The translations under genes were made by a program, and so were the position numbers. A stretch of DNA of 64,000 nucleotides. It comes from Kitagawia praeruptora. Taxonomy: Eukaryota; Streptophyta; Magnoliopsida; Apiales; Apiaceae. The stretch covers positions 19,063,501-19,127,500 of the forward strand of contig CM075346.1 in the NCBI GenBank assembly GCA_037693485.1, given 5' to 3'. Below the pieces are notes generated by a model, which did no database searches, was not told where the DNA came from, and saw nothing but the letters and a program-made list of their open reading frames with translations. Of this stretch, positions 11,038-21,300 are shown piece by piece. The first letter of the stretch is position 1; every line of letters starts with the position of its first letter.

Positions 11038-12036
11038 ATGATCATGAGTTCGAATACACCAAAGACCACAGGAACGGTGAAAGTCCCTAAGTTTGACAAA
11101 GAAAACTACAACCTCTGGAAGATCAAGATGCAGTTGTTCATCAAAGCATCTCATCATTTGTATCCTGAGATTCTCAAGAATGGTCCATTTGTTCCCCAAC
11201 AGGAGATTCCTGAAAAGACTGTTGGAACCACTACTATTCCAAGATCTTATGTGGCTAAGGATCCATCCAAATGGACAGAATCAGAAAAGGAGATGGTTGC
11301 CCTTGACAGTAACCTCATGTTGCTGATTATAGATTCCATGGACATGTCAATGTTTGCAAACATTGCTTTATGTACCACTGCCAAAGAAATGTGGGATCAC
11401 ATTGAGGTGTTTTGTGAAGGAACTGATGAGGTCAGAGAGAATAAGAAACATATACTGGTCACACAGTATGAAGCTTTCATGTCACAGCCCAAGGAAAGCA
11501 TCACTGAGATGTTTGAGAGTTTTCACAAGCTAGTTACTGAGTTGCAGATGAATGGCAAGGTTTACAGCACCAAGGAATTGAACATGAAGTTTTTGCTATC
11601 TTCACCAAATCATCTAGAGCAAAAGGTCATTTCTCTAAGGGAAAGATATTTGAACAAAATCACTTATGATGTGCTCTATGGGGTTTTAAAGACTCATGAG
11701 CTTGAGTTGCTTCAGAAAAGGTTTATTCAAGCCAACCAAGGCAGAATGATAAATACATCATGTGCCTTGATTGTCAACAAATCTATTCAAGACCTAGAAG
11801 CATCTACAAGCCAACTGAGGATAGAGGAAGTGGTAGATGATGAAGAAACTGAAGCTGAGGTAAGTGAACCTGTTGAGGAGAAGGAGGAAGATGAGTTTTA
11901 TACTCTTGAAGAACTAGATGGGATGGAAAACACTTCATATGCTTTCATGGCCAGAAAATTTCCAAACATCAGATTCAAGAGGAATCAATCCTTCAAACCC
12001 AAAACCATTCATTCAACAAGAACAAGGCACATGTGA
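11038..12036 (+). pseudogene. Copia E: N-terminal gag
   Basis: The likely start is ATG 11038 or 11044, 26-32 nt after the primer site; the frame is open further upstream but only inside the LTR. It encodes copia gag: FDKENYNLWKIKMQLFIKA, TAKEMWDHIEVFCEGTDEV and a KHILVTQYEAFMSQPKESIT stretch, then an acidic block (EEVVDDEETEAEVSEPVEEK). The frame ends at TGA 12034-12036 and gag continues in another frame from 12033, so a frameshift separates it from its zinc knuckle. It would form particles for packaging the element RNA. Confidence 0.82.
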
Positions 12037-12411
12037 AACCAAACAAGACTAAGTTCAAAACTAGCCACATGGATAGGTCATCTGTAAGGTATTATAGATG
12101 CAATGACCTAGGGCATTTTGCCAGTGAATGCAAGAAGCCTAAAAAGAAGGATAGAGATTATCTTGAGCTCGAAGCTAAGTATGAGGCCCTTCTGAAAAAG
12201 CAGACACAAGGTAAGGCCTACATAGCTGAAGGGAAGTGTTGGGATGATTCTGACAGTGATGGAGAGGAACAAGAATTTTGCAATTATGCCTTGATGGCCA
12301 ATTCCAAGGATGACACATCTCCATCAGATCCTCAGGTACCATCTCTCACTACTATAAACATGTCTGTTTCTGAGTATAAATGCATGATTGAACAACTATC
12401 TGTTGAGATGT
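12033..12411 (+). pseudogene. Copia E: gag zinc-knuckle region, interrupted by CACTA F
   Basis: Continues gag after the frameshift. The knuckle reads YYRCNDLGHFASEC: the first cysteine of CX2CX4HX4C is replaced by Tyr, so zinc binding should be lost, while C23, H28 and C33 remain. NYALMANSKDD follows, homologous to NYALMANT in element K. The frame is cut at 12412 by CACTA F. Without F and one copy of its 3-bp duplication the frame runs on at 35022 into coiled-coil-like sequence. Confidence 0.78.
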
Positions 12412-12615
12412 CACTACTAAAAATCTGTTAATAGACATCACGATCTTTAACATCGATTAAAATAAAACCGATGTTAAAAGTCTTTTTAACATCAGTGAAA
12501 ATAAAACCGATGTCTTTTAAACATTCAGACATCACTTCATTTATCAACCGATGTCTAAACCTTTCCTTAAAAATATTTAGACATCACTTCATTTATGAAC
12601 CAATGTCTAAATCTC
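12412..12615 (+). repeat. CACTA F left TIR and subterminal repeats
   Basis: Terminal CACTACTAAAAA followed by alternating copies of AACATCGATT, ACCGATGTTA, AGACATCACTTCATTTAT and ACCGATGTCTAAA. These short repeats are the likely transposase-binding sites. The same array occurs at the left end of G (37420-37620). Confidence 0.85.
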
Positions 12616-12824
12616 CCCTTAAAAAATTAAACACGCACGCATTTCCCCCCTTAGTTTTATTTCCCCCCTTAAATTTCATTTGCCCGCTAATATTTCCCCT
12701 TAACCAAATTTTGGTTTCCCCCTTGCTTATCAAACATACTCCCACCTTCAAGCAAATTAAATAAAATTGAAAACAAAAAAACTAAAATCAAAATATAATT
12801 AAATATCACATCCTTTCTCATTCT

Positions 12825-12965
12825 CTCGAGTCTCGACTCACACACTCACCCTACCTCTCTCTCATGAACCCTAAATCTCACCCCTACCTCTCACTCTCTC
12901 TTTCTGTCTCTCTTTTTCTTTCTCTCTCTCTCTCCTCTCTCTCTCTCTTCTTGCTTGATTGAAGA
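12825..12965 (+). repeat. CT-rich leader-like stretch in CACTA F
   Basis: Dense TCTCTC tracts after GAACCCTAAATCTCACCC, similar to 37840-38000 in G, where the same GAACCCTAAATCTC precedes CT repeats. CT-rich tracts are common in plant promoters and 5' UTRs. Its place between the subterminal repeats and the first captured exon suggests a promoter/leader region belonging to the family. Confidence 0.5.
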
Positions 12966-13877
12966 TTTGTTCGACTGGGGAGTTGTTCATAGCTACAAAT
13001 CTTTAAATCATTTGTTCATAGCTACAAAGTTCGAATTGGTGAGTGGGTAAGCTTGCATTAAACTCGAATTAGTTCGATTTAGTTTTAAATTGGGGATTTT
13101 AGAACTCGAAACCATAATTTTAAGTTATTAATTTTTCTTATTTTTGATATAGGAAGGAGAATTTGTTTTGTTAATGTTGTAGTATCTGGTTTTGCAGTTG
13201 TCCATGGTATAGGTTTGGGAAGAACATGAAAAGAGCTGGCTTTGGATTTTGCTTTGCTCAGGTAGATTTACTCTTTATGTTGTTTAAATTTTTGGGACTT
13301 ATTTTGTTATAGGTTAATGATGTTAGTTTGTAAAACTACTCTTATGAATATGAATCTGATGGGATTGTGCTTATTGCCTTGAACAGTGAACATATCATGT
13401 ATGTTATAATTGTAGTGTCTAGTTACCTTAATGAAGATAATAAAGAACTAAAGATACTTAAAGGGCTACGGTAATCTTGAAATGACCTTGTAGTTGATGT
13501 TGGTGCAGCCCAGTTGGCCATTCACAAACTATAGATGGTCTACTTTAAGTTCACATTCTTTATGATTTTTGATCTGTTCCATGCAATGTATAATCTATTT
13601 AGGCCTACCTTATTAACATAATATTTCTGTAAGGAGAATTGTATCACACACCTTATGCCTTATATTTGTATAGGTTTTGATCTGGTGCCTTTGTTTGAGT
13701 TTCTAATATTTCACATGTCCACAATTTATACTATTTCAATAACTATGTTCTCTTGCTTTGGCTGTTCTATGTTTGAATCTTATATGCTAGAGTTTATCTG
13801 GTCCTTTTGTCAATCTTTATATTGTAGGTATCCCTGATTACTTGCTAATGTGAGTTTGTGGGGTTGATTTTGAACTG

Positions 13878-13985
13878 GTTGTCACTGTAATGGTCCAGCA
13901 AGCAATGAAATATATAGATGAAACTCCAGACATTGAAACTAAAACTAAGCTGATTAAAACACTTAACAGTGTATCAGCGGGCAAG
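13878..13985 (+). pseudogene. RPN5: RPN5 exon fragment (26S proteasome lid subunit)
   Basis: 36 codons reading VVTVMVQQAMKYIDETPDIE and on to TLNSVSAGK, then a GT splice donor (GTAAAT). This matches the segment of plant RPN5 before IYVEIERARL, where the 26S proteasome lid subunit has AMQYIDQTPD...IELIKTLN.VSAGK. Only this piece is present; the PCI domain and the N-terminus are absent. It is a captured exon inside CACTA F and cannot make RPN5. The identity is from remembered family sequence; a protein search would confirm it. Confidence 0.82.
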
Positions 13986-14373
13986 GTAAATTTCTTGTTT
14001 AGAGTATAATTATATTTAATTATAATTAAATAAAACATTAAATTTGTTTAAACACATCTCTAAACTTATTTAATATAAAACTACTAAATATAAACTTATT
14101 TTAATAGGAGAAGACAGTTTAGTGGTGATTCTTTGCTTGATTTTTGGTTAATGGTCAAATACAGAAATTTGAATACTCACACTACCTCCACCGAGGTTCG
14201 AACCCTCGACCTCTTGTCACACACTACACTACAGTGCTAATGATTTGTCATCCGTGCTTGCTATTTGCCTGATAATTACACATGAAGCAGTTCTGAGGTC
14301 TCAAATCAAATCTAGTATTCTGTTTAATTTAATTTTTCTCCATATAATTATATATTTTACTGTGATCTTGCAG

Positions 14374-14427
14374 ACAGTAGATATGGATTTCCCACAGACC
14401 ACCGAAAGCTACAGACTCTACTCACAG
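14374..14427 (+). pseudogene. ARP4: ARP4 exon fragment 1
   Basis: 18 codons, TVDMDFPQTTESYRLYSQ, bordered by CAG acceptor and GT donor. Plant actin-related protein 4, a subunit of the SWR1, NuA4 and INO80-type chromatin complexes, has a DxPxTTESYKL stretch here. The next captured exon continues the same protein. Confidence 0.8.
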
Positions 14428-14520
14428 GTTAGTCTTGGATCTGAAATTTTATGTGTAGTTGCACTTGTATCTCGCTGCTAAATGTTTCCTTTTCTATACT
14501 CCCTACCCCCCCAACTACAG

Positions 14521-14581
14521 AGGATCATTGCTAGCAATATCAAGGAATGTGTCTTCCGTGCACCGGATACTCCATATGATG
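14521..14581 (+). pseudogene. ARP4: ARP4 exon fragment 2
   Basis: 61 nt after an ACAG acceptor encoding RIIASNIKECVFRAPDTPYD plus one base, then a GT donor. It matches the ARP4 segment leading to RAPDTPYD. Phase 1 at its end fits the next ARP4 exon at 15408, which completes a Glu codon. SWC4 exons lie between the two. Confidence 0.82.
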
Positions 14582-14819
14582 GTTTGTACTCTCTCTATGC
14601 TGTAAAATACCAGATTTTATGTTTATGTTTATAGCTAAGGTATATAGTGAATGCACTTGGAAGGACTATGTTACATAATGCTTCTAAGTAGTAGCGGTCT
14701 CCTGTAGGTTATTGTGTTATGCACTTTTGATTAGGAGGATTAGTACATTACTCTTGCATGGTTTAAATGTTTTCTAGCTGTTTGTAATAATCAAGTATTT
14801 ATGTTTGTTTATTTATTAG

Positions 14820-14949
14820 GCATGGACCAGGGAAGAAACTGATCAGCTATTGGATTCTTGTGCCCGCTTTCATCTTCGTTTTGTTGTGATAGCTGATAAG
14901 CTACCATATGCTCGAACTGTGGAAGAACTGAAAAATCGCTACTATAGTG
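14820..14949 (+). pseudogene. SWC4: SWC4/DMAP1 exon fragment 1 (SANT-like)
   Basis: Exon after an ATTAG acceptor encoding AWTREETDQLLDSCARFHLR, FVVIADKLPYARTVEELKNR and YYSG, ending at a GT donor. This is the SANT/Myb-like domain of plant SWC4 (DMAP1 homologue), which has WT.EETDQL...RFDLRFVVIADR...TVEELKDRYYS. SWC4 is a shared subunit of SWR1 and NuA4. The reading frame is intact within the exon. Confidence 0.9.
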
Positions 14950-15077
14950 GTACATTAGCATGGCTTATACCTATGCATTCTAATAAATTTTATTCATTAT
15001 GTATATAATTCAGGTTTTTGCTTCTTTGAAAATTTACAATTCTGCTTGTAAATCTATAGCTTGTAACTTTGCTTTAG

Positions 15078-15170
15078 GAACCATACAGCCTTTCTCAAGA
15101 GACAGAGCGCAAGCGTGCTTTGTCAATGATTCTTTCATAGTCAAAGCACCAAGAGCGCAGAGATGCTGAG
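15078..15170 (+). pseudogene. SWC4: SWC4/DMAP1 exon fragment 2, with stop
   Basis: After a TTTAG acceptor: EPYSLSQETERKRALSMILS, then an in-frame TAG where SWC4 has Gln, then SKHQERRDAEV and a GT donor. This follows the SANT exon in plant SWC4 (YNLSQEIERKRALSMVLSQS). The nonsense codon at about 15137 shows the fragment is not under selection for SWC4 function. Confidence 0.88.
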
Positions 15171-15407
15171 GTGACAATGAGGTGAAATCTAAAATGTATA
15201 GTAGTTCCTGACTTTATCAAACACTATAATTCAGTTTATATGATTTAGTTTACAAAAAAAAGGAAAGTGTGTCATTTGGTTTTGTCAATGTTTGTTTTTC
15301 ATAATAATTTTAGTGTCTTCTTAAGTTTATTATATGTCTTAATTCTCTATGTTGGAAGATATTTCAAGTAATTTTACTAATTTCCTTTTTATTTTCCCTT
15401 TGTTCAG

Positions 15408-15460
15408 AGACTTCATATTCAAACATCCCTATGACGCCTTATGAGCTTCCTGATGGACAG
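15408..15460 (+). pseudogene. ARP4: ARP4 exon fragment 3
   Basis: After a TTCAG acceptor the frame gives ETSYSNIPMTPYELPDGQ, the ARP4/actin-family segment before the conserved ELPDGQ. The donor is damaged: the exon runs directly into TAAGTC with the G of GT missing or shared. It continues the ARP4 exon ending at 14581 in phase, with SWC4 exons lying between. Confidence 0.82.
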
Positions 15461-15564
15461 TAAGTCAAGCACAGTCTGTCAGTCTCTATTAATATGGTTT
15501 GTGATAGAGGTTATAATTCAGAATTTGTTCTAGTCGATTTACTAGTTGCCACATGAAATCGCCC

Positions 15565-15730
15565 ATTTCTGTAACATCTCTTTTGCCTAATTCTCAGTTT
15601 TCTTCACCTCAAGAGTTGAGTCCAAAGTCTCCCATTCGCCAGGCTCTCGATTCATGGCGTAGGAGATCGCCAGAACATCAGAGTCCGCCTGTGGAACCTC
15701 TACGAAACAGAAACAGTTATATCTTCTGAT
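15565..15730 (+). pseudogene. Unidentified Ser/Pro-rich captured fragment
   Basis: Open stretch encoding SPISVTSLLPNSQFSSPQEL, then SPKSPIRQALDSWRRRSPEH and a short tail ending in TGA at about 15730. It is Ser/Pro-rich with an Arg cluster. I do not recognise the source. Its position among captured exons and its better codon content than the flanks suggest another host fragment. Confidence 0.35.
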
Positions 15731-16407
15731 CGTTCATTATTTTGTTATCCTTGTCTTCTTATGATACATTGTCTTCCTTTATATATGTACCAAATATATA
15801 GAGTGTTATTGCTAAATTTAAAATGGCATGTGAATTATAGTTTGTTAGTTATATAGGCAACACATCTGCTACATGTCTAGCTAAGTTAAGTAAGAAACTG
15901 AAACGAAATTAACTTCATATTACCTGCTCTTTTGTTGACTATTTTAAGACATTTTAAAATGACTAAGTGACATGTGATCTTCTACGGAGATATTTTGTAT
16001 GGATTTTGGAACCTAACTGCCTACTCATCAAATCAGTTTAATACATATATATGCGTATGTTTATCTTTCTATTTATGCAAAAAATGACTTATTGGTATAA
16101 TTAATGCTAGTTCTATTGTTTAATATGGAACAGGACATTGTTACAAACAATTTAGTGATAAATCTTTTTAAGTAAATTATAACTAAATTAGGTGTGACTA
16201 GCAGTAAAGGTATATAATTTCCCGTATATTCTGGACAGGTATTCGATTTTTTGTAAGAGATATATTTTTTCATAAACTGATATTGAATAACTTAATGTGG
16301 AAGTCGCTGTGTAGCATTGATAGTTGCTTACATGTTGATAGCTGAATGTTACATAATTTGACTAGCAGTTCTCATTGTTTTTTTATTGACTTAACTGTCT
16401 TCAATAG

Positions 16408-17092
16408 CCAGAGTCATTTGTTAAAGTCTGTCCACGTTGTGAAGCTCCACGTTGTGACATGATGTATCCAAAGAACTACACTCCATGTCGCTATGTGAGG
16501 ATATCCTGTCTTAGAGGAAATCCTATAGCTATATTCTTCATTCAGGTTTGCTCTTAGAGTCTTTCTGCATCATTTGTATATATGGAGTTCAATATTTGTT
16601 CGGTTACTGGTCTTGAACCGGAGTTTCAGCCAGTTGCTACTTTCTTATTACCTCACATAATTTTACACAAACAAGATGCTCGTGATATGCATCTATAGGT
16701 GAGATATAATATCTCAATTCCTGTACGCACACACATTTATAATATAATTTATGTATGTATTGTACTCTCACATAAGTGCCTGTACCTTTGCCTTTTGACA
16801 CCTGTGACATTGTAGTTACTACAAGACATGGCAAATCGGTTGACAATGTTCCTTCCACAACTTGAGGTTAATTCCTTCATCTCCAATTGATATTCAAAAG
16901 TTTCCTTGGGCATCATCTTGCTTTCATTTTGATCCTTCTATTCATCCGTCTTATTGTTGTCATAATAATAATTTATTTTAATGAATTTCAGGCTGAGGTT
17001 AACAGCTTTTCAGATGCTCCAGAGCCGAACGTACGTTTCCTTGCTATGCTTGCTGGTCCCTTTTATCCGATTCTTTACATTGTAAATGAGAG
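16408..17092 (+). pseudogene. Four-exon fragment of an unnamed conserved plant gene
   Basis: Four exons with canonical borders: 16408-16545 (CPRCEAPRCDMMYPKNYTP, then GNPIAIFFIQ), about 16600-16698 (VTGLEPEFQPVATFLLPHII, ending CTA TAG just before GT), 16816-16866 (LLQDMANRLTMFLPQLE) and 16992-17092 (AEVNSFSDAPEPNVRFLAML, then YPILYIVNER). Together they read as a continuous segment of a large, mostly helical plant protein that I recall as uncharacterised but cannot name. The Cys pairs CPRC...RC could bind zinc. A nonsense change (CAG to TAG) ends exon 2. Confidence 0.6.
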
Positions 17093-17238
17093 GTTCGTAA
17101 AAGATGTTAATATTCATTCCTGTTCGTCAAACAACTCCAAGATGATATAAAGAAGCAAGCCATTTTAAAATGTCTTAGCTTGAATTATTACTTTTTCCAT
17201 TGATACCTGTCTAAAGCCTGATATCAACATAATTATAG

Positions 17239-17393
17239 GATTGACGGATTTGGTATCTCTAAATGTCTCAAGCTCTCGTATAACTGCTGGAGGGTTGAAG
17301 CACCTGAAGCCTTTGAAGAATATGAGACTGCAACTAAATGCAAGTCATATAAAGAAGCTTCCGGCCACTGACCTCCCGATTTGGTCCTCCTAA
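17239..17393 (+). pseudogene. Leucine-rich-repeat gene fragment
   Basis: After a TATAG acceptor: LTDLVSLNVSSSRITAGGLK, then HLKPLKNMRLQLNASHIKKL and a TAA. The LTDLxSLNVSxSRIT..GLxHLKPLKNLR pattern is a plant LRR unit as in intracellular F-box/LRR or RNI-like proteins. A deletion after NMR shortens the repeat compared with the usual LRSL.LESCKVT segment. It is captured in CACTA F and is not functional. Confidence 0.68.
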
Positions 17394-17487
17394 CGTTGGT
17401 TTTCTCCTCCTTACTTTTCATTTTTGCTTATGAAACTGAACATGAACTGTGATCCAGGCTATTTGTTCTGTACGCGGATTTTACAGG

Positions 17488-17536
17488 CTGAGAAAGCAGC
17501 TTTTGAGGAGGTAGAAAAAGAAAGAATGAGGCCGAG
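17488..17536 (+). pseudogene. Small captured exon of unknown gene
   Basis: Between a TTACAG acceptor and a GT donor: AEKAAFEEVEKERMRPR, a charged helical segment. Source not recognised. It is reported because its borders and codon content match the neighbouring captured exons. Confidence 0.35.
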
Positions 17537-17852
17537 GTACTTTCTTCTTTTATTTTGAAGAAAATTGAATACATAAAGCCTGTGATAGCTAGCTTAAACC
17601 TCCCAGTTGACCTTTGATTAGATTAAAAAAAATGCTTTTGTTTACATGTTGAAATTTAATTCAACACTAATGGCCTTAGAATGGTTGTATATTTATAAAG
17701 TATTATATATTATATTAGATGGATAACATGTTATAGGCATGGAAAACTTGAGAAAAACTAACTCTATTTGGTTCAAAAGTTGGAGGACTCTTTTGTGGTT
17801 GTTTTGTAAAGGCAGATTGCCGGTAACATGTTTGATATTCAGTTGGTGCTGC

Positions 17853-17915
17853 AGGTTAATGAAGCAAGCTGCGATGAAGAGGTTAATGAAACAAGCTGGT
17901 GTCTGTTTTGGTTGG
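17853..17915 (+). repeat. Short tandem duplication
   Basis: GGTTAATGAAGCAAGCTG is followed 24 bases later by GGTTAATGAAACAAGCTG, giving a repeated LMKQA in one frame. No known function. Confidence 0.5.
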
Positions 17916-18179
17916 AGATAGCATGATAGGTGCTGTCCATTAACATATCAGAAATCCCACTTACTATTACATGGGAAAATTTTGTTCTTATACATTGTGG
18001 AGTAAAGTGTTGGTTTTGGTCTGGACAGGATGATTATTAATATAGTTATATGTTTGCTTAATGTATATATGTTGTACACTGTCTAGATTTTGTTTGGTAT
18101 AGGCTTGATTGTAGTAGTCATTTTGATTGCAAATTTTGTTCTTATACAGGTGATTGCAGGGATCAGAAAACTTTATAAA

Positions 18180-18259
18180 GGCTTTGGGCTGAAGGACTAG
18201 AAAAGATTAATGAACTCCAAGAAAAGACTAATTATTATACTACGCAACAACTTATTCAG
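18180..18259 (+). pseudogene. LNP: Lunapark exon fragment 1
   Basis: After a TACAG acceptor, RLWAEGLEKINELQEKTNYY, TTQQLIQ and a GT donor. Plant Lunapark proteins (ER three-way-junction proteins, At2g24330 type) have ELKERTNYY.TQQLIQ followed directly by RYDPDPAAKAAAA. That continuation is found at 34085, on the other side of retrotransposon H. An in-frame stop before RLWAE shows decay. Confidence 0.82.
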
Positions 18260-18366
18260 GTAATGACCATCTTGTGTTGACTTTTATACATGGTCATAAA
18301 GCTTTGCAAGCTTACTTATTTTGTTGGTTTATAGAAGCTAAATGCCTGATGGCAGGCCACATAAGT

Positions 18367-21300
18367 TGTAACACCCCCAGATCCAGGGTCAGGGATCTGG
18401 TTGTTACGGTCTCAATATCCATCCATAAAACCAACATAATTTAAATTACAACCTTGTGACCCAAAACAACAACATAAAACACACCCGTTATAGTCCCAGA
18501 GATGAAATCAGAGTAACCATCAATATTATTAATCACAAGATTGAGTTCTTACAACCCAAAGAATTACAATTTTACAATTACATGCTCTTTGCCATCCATT
18601 GGTATATGTCATATATATATAAATACATTTGATGTACAAATACTAACAACTAGCCTACCAGAGGCTGCATCCTTAGCAATGGTAGCTATGACCTCAGCGG
18701 TTAATCTTCTGACGGCTGACACCTGCCTATGCTGAGTACGCCATGCGCGGCCATCTGAACTAGCTGTTGTTGTGATATAAATAAATAAAGCAAGGGTGAG
18801 CAATAGCCCACCAAAAATATAATTGAACAGTGATAATATATAACAGTCCAAAATATCTTTGAAACCATATGCCATGCATTAACGATGTAGTACCAACATA
18901 AGGTATGAGATGAAGTTACAAGGTAACTCAAAATATATTTGTTTTGAATAAATATCTGCTATGTCAAAGATGAGCAAGATATTATCAAATTTTCATAATA
19001 GAGGAACTTGCAGGAAGAGTATTGCAATTCCAATTCAAACACTTTTCAAACCTGCCAATAATGATAAGGTTGCAGGGAATTTCCAACATTGAGAGATGAA
19101 CTAATACTGGAGTTTGACGCGCCAGGAGACATAGCATTTATACGATGATCAGTCGCATGTTATGCTCCCCACCTCTTGTTTACTACATGTAGAAGGAAGC
19201 ACCGACGGATTTACTTGTCTACCGCCCTCTGGAACCCCCCCGGCCAACGGTTGGGCCAATTGCTGGACCGGCGCCACTGGGTCACTTACGCATCTCCTAG
19301 TTCATTTCACATCCATAACTTTGAAACGTAAAGTTCCTCCCCCTTTCCCCAAGTATACTACTTGTTGATAGGACTCCACAAAGTAGTCGCATCTAGTTGG
19401 AAAGGAAAAATCACCAATATTTCCCAAGCTTATGCTTGTTAATGGATATAAACTTGTTCCATCAATTCTTACCCCTCGAGCGTTGAGGAGGTAACCAAAC
19501 AGACTCATATCGATGTTTGAAAGAATCAAGATGTGAGTGACAAGATAGTTTTAGCAAGTATAGGACCGGGCAGTCCAATAAATAACATCTCTCAGGTGAG
19601 GTCCCCTTATATATTTTTGGAAGTTGAGCGAGTATTTAAATCTTCTTATAAGATATATTTAAATGGAAATAAAGTTTTGGGAACCTCCCCTTGATAAAAA
19701 TAGTCATAAAATACTCCGAAATATTTTACACCATATCTGAAGATGAAAGATAATCTTTGTATGATATAAATCATTATAAAGAGTATTTAAAAGAATTTAC
19801 ATAAATATTCCAAGAATATTTATTAAATCAATAATAATTAAGGACTATTTTTAAATCATAATATTACTCGTAAGTAATCCTTGAATGAATATATAAAATT
19901 ATTTATTAAATAAATCTCTTCTTAAATGAATATTCAAAATAATATTCATTAAATAAATAAAACCTCCAATGAATACTCAAGATGATATTCGTTAAATTAT
20001 TAAACTCAAATAAATATTTAAAATAATGATCACTAAGTAAATCAAACCTTAAATGAATATTTGAAAATAATATTCATTAAATGAATAGTATTCTAAATGA
20101 ATATCCAATTAATATTCATTTAGTAATCAAAACTTTAAAGAAATATTCAAAATAATATTCCTTAAGTAATCAGAACTTCAATTGAATATTTTAAAATAAT
20201 ATTCATTAAGTAAATAAAACCTTAAATGAATATCCAAATAATATTCATTTAATAAATACTATTCTAAATGAATATCCAAATAATATTCATTTAGTAATCA
20301 ATACTCTCAAGGAATATTTGAAATAATGTTCCTTAAGTAATTAGAATTTCAACGGAATATCTTAAAGTAATATTCATTGAATAGATAAAACCTTAAATGA
20401 ATATTCGAAAGTAATATTCATTAAATAAACAATATTCTAAATGAATCTTGAAATAATATTCATGAAATAGTCAAACTCTAAATGAATATTCGAAATAATA
20501 TTCATTTAATATTTCTCGACTGAGATAATACTCAAATAACATTTCTCGAAAGATTTCCAAGTAATTAATACTTTATGGAAATATAATTAATGTTTAATAA
20601 TAACATTCCTCAAAAGGAATACTAATCTGTCGTTGGAATCCCTCCGGGTTTCCAAGACTACATCTATATCTCAAAATACCGACTCCCGGTCTACATTTAA
20701 AAAAAATGAATATCACATGCCCTTCACTAAGGGTCTTAACCAAAAATCCGGCTTATACTGATATATCGTATCTAGTCTATAAGCCAATATCAATTCAGGG
20801 AACAAGTATTGCAATATAACTTGAAAGTAGGCATGCATGCTATGGCATATATATAGCAGAATCAATTCATATATATATTATCACAACAACAGCCTTCAAG
20901 AAGGTTGAAAACTTGCCTGGTAATCCTGTAGGGGTAGTGTGCCTCGTGTCAATCCAGTGATCTATAAATAGTCACAATAACCGAGGTCAATCACTTAACA
21001 TTTCGAAGGTTAAGTATAACTTAACTTAAGTCATGTAAGTTTAGTCCAAAACACACCTCGAACCCATCCTTAATGTCGGACCTTTCGTATATCTTACTTA
21101 ATCATTTATAACCTCGTTCTTTGCACCAATATGTGGTCTTGATAATTCTTAACAAGTTTCATGTTTTAGTCGACTCAAAATTTCTCTTTTAATCTAGCCA
21201 AAATGGGTGGTCAAAATAGTACCTCTAGAGTTGACTTCCCTGAGAATTATTATTCCGTGGCTCACACCCCAACACTTTTAATAAATCACCGGAAATGTAT

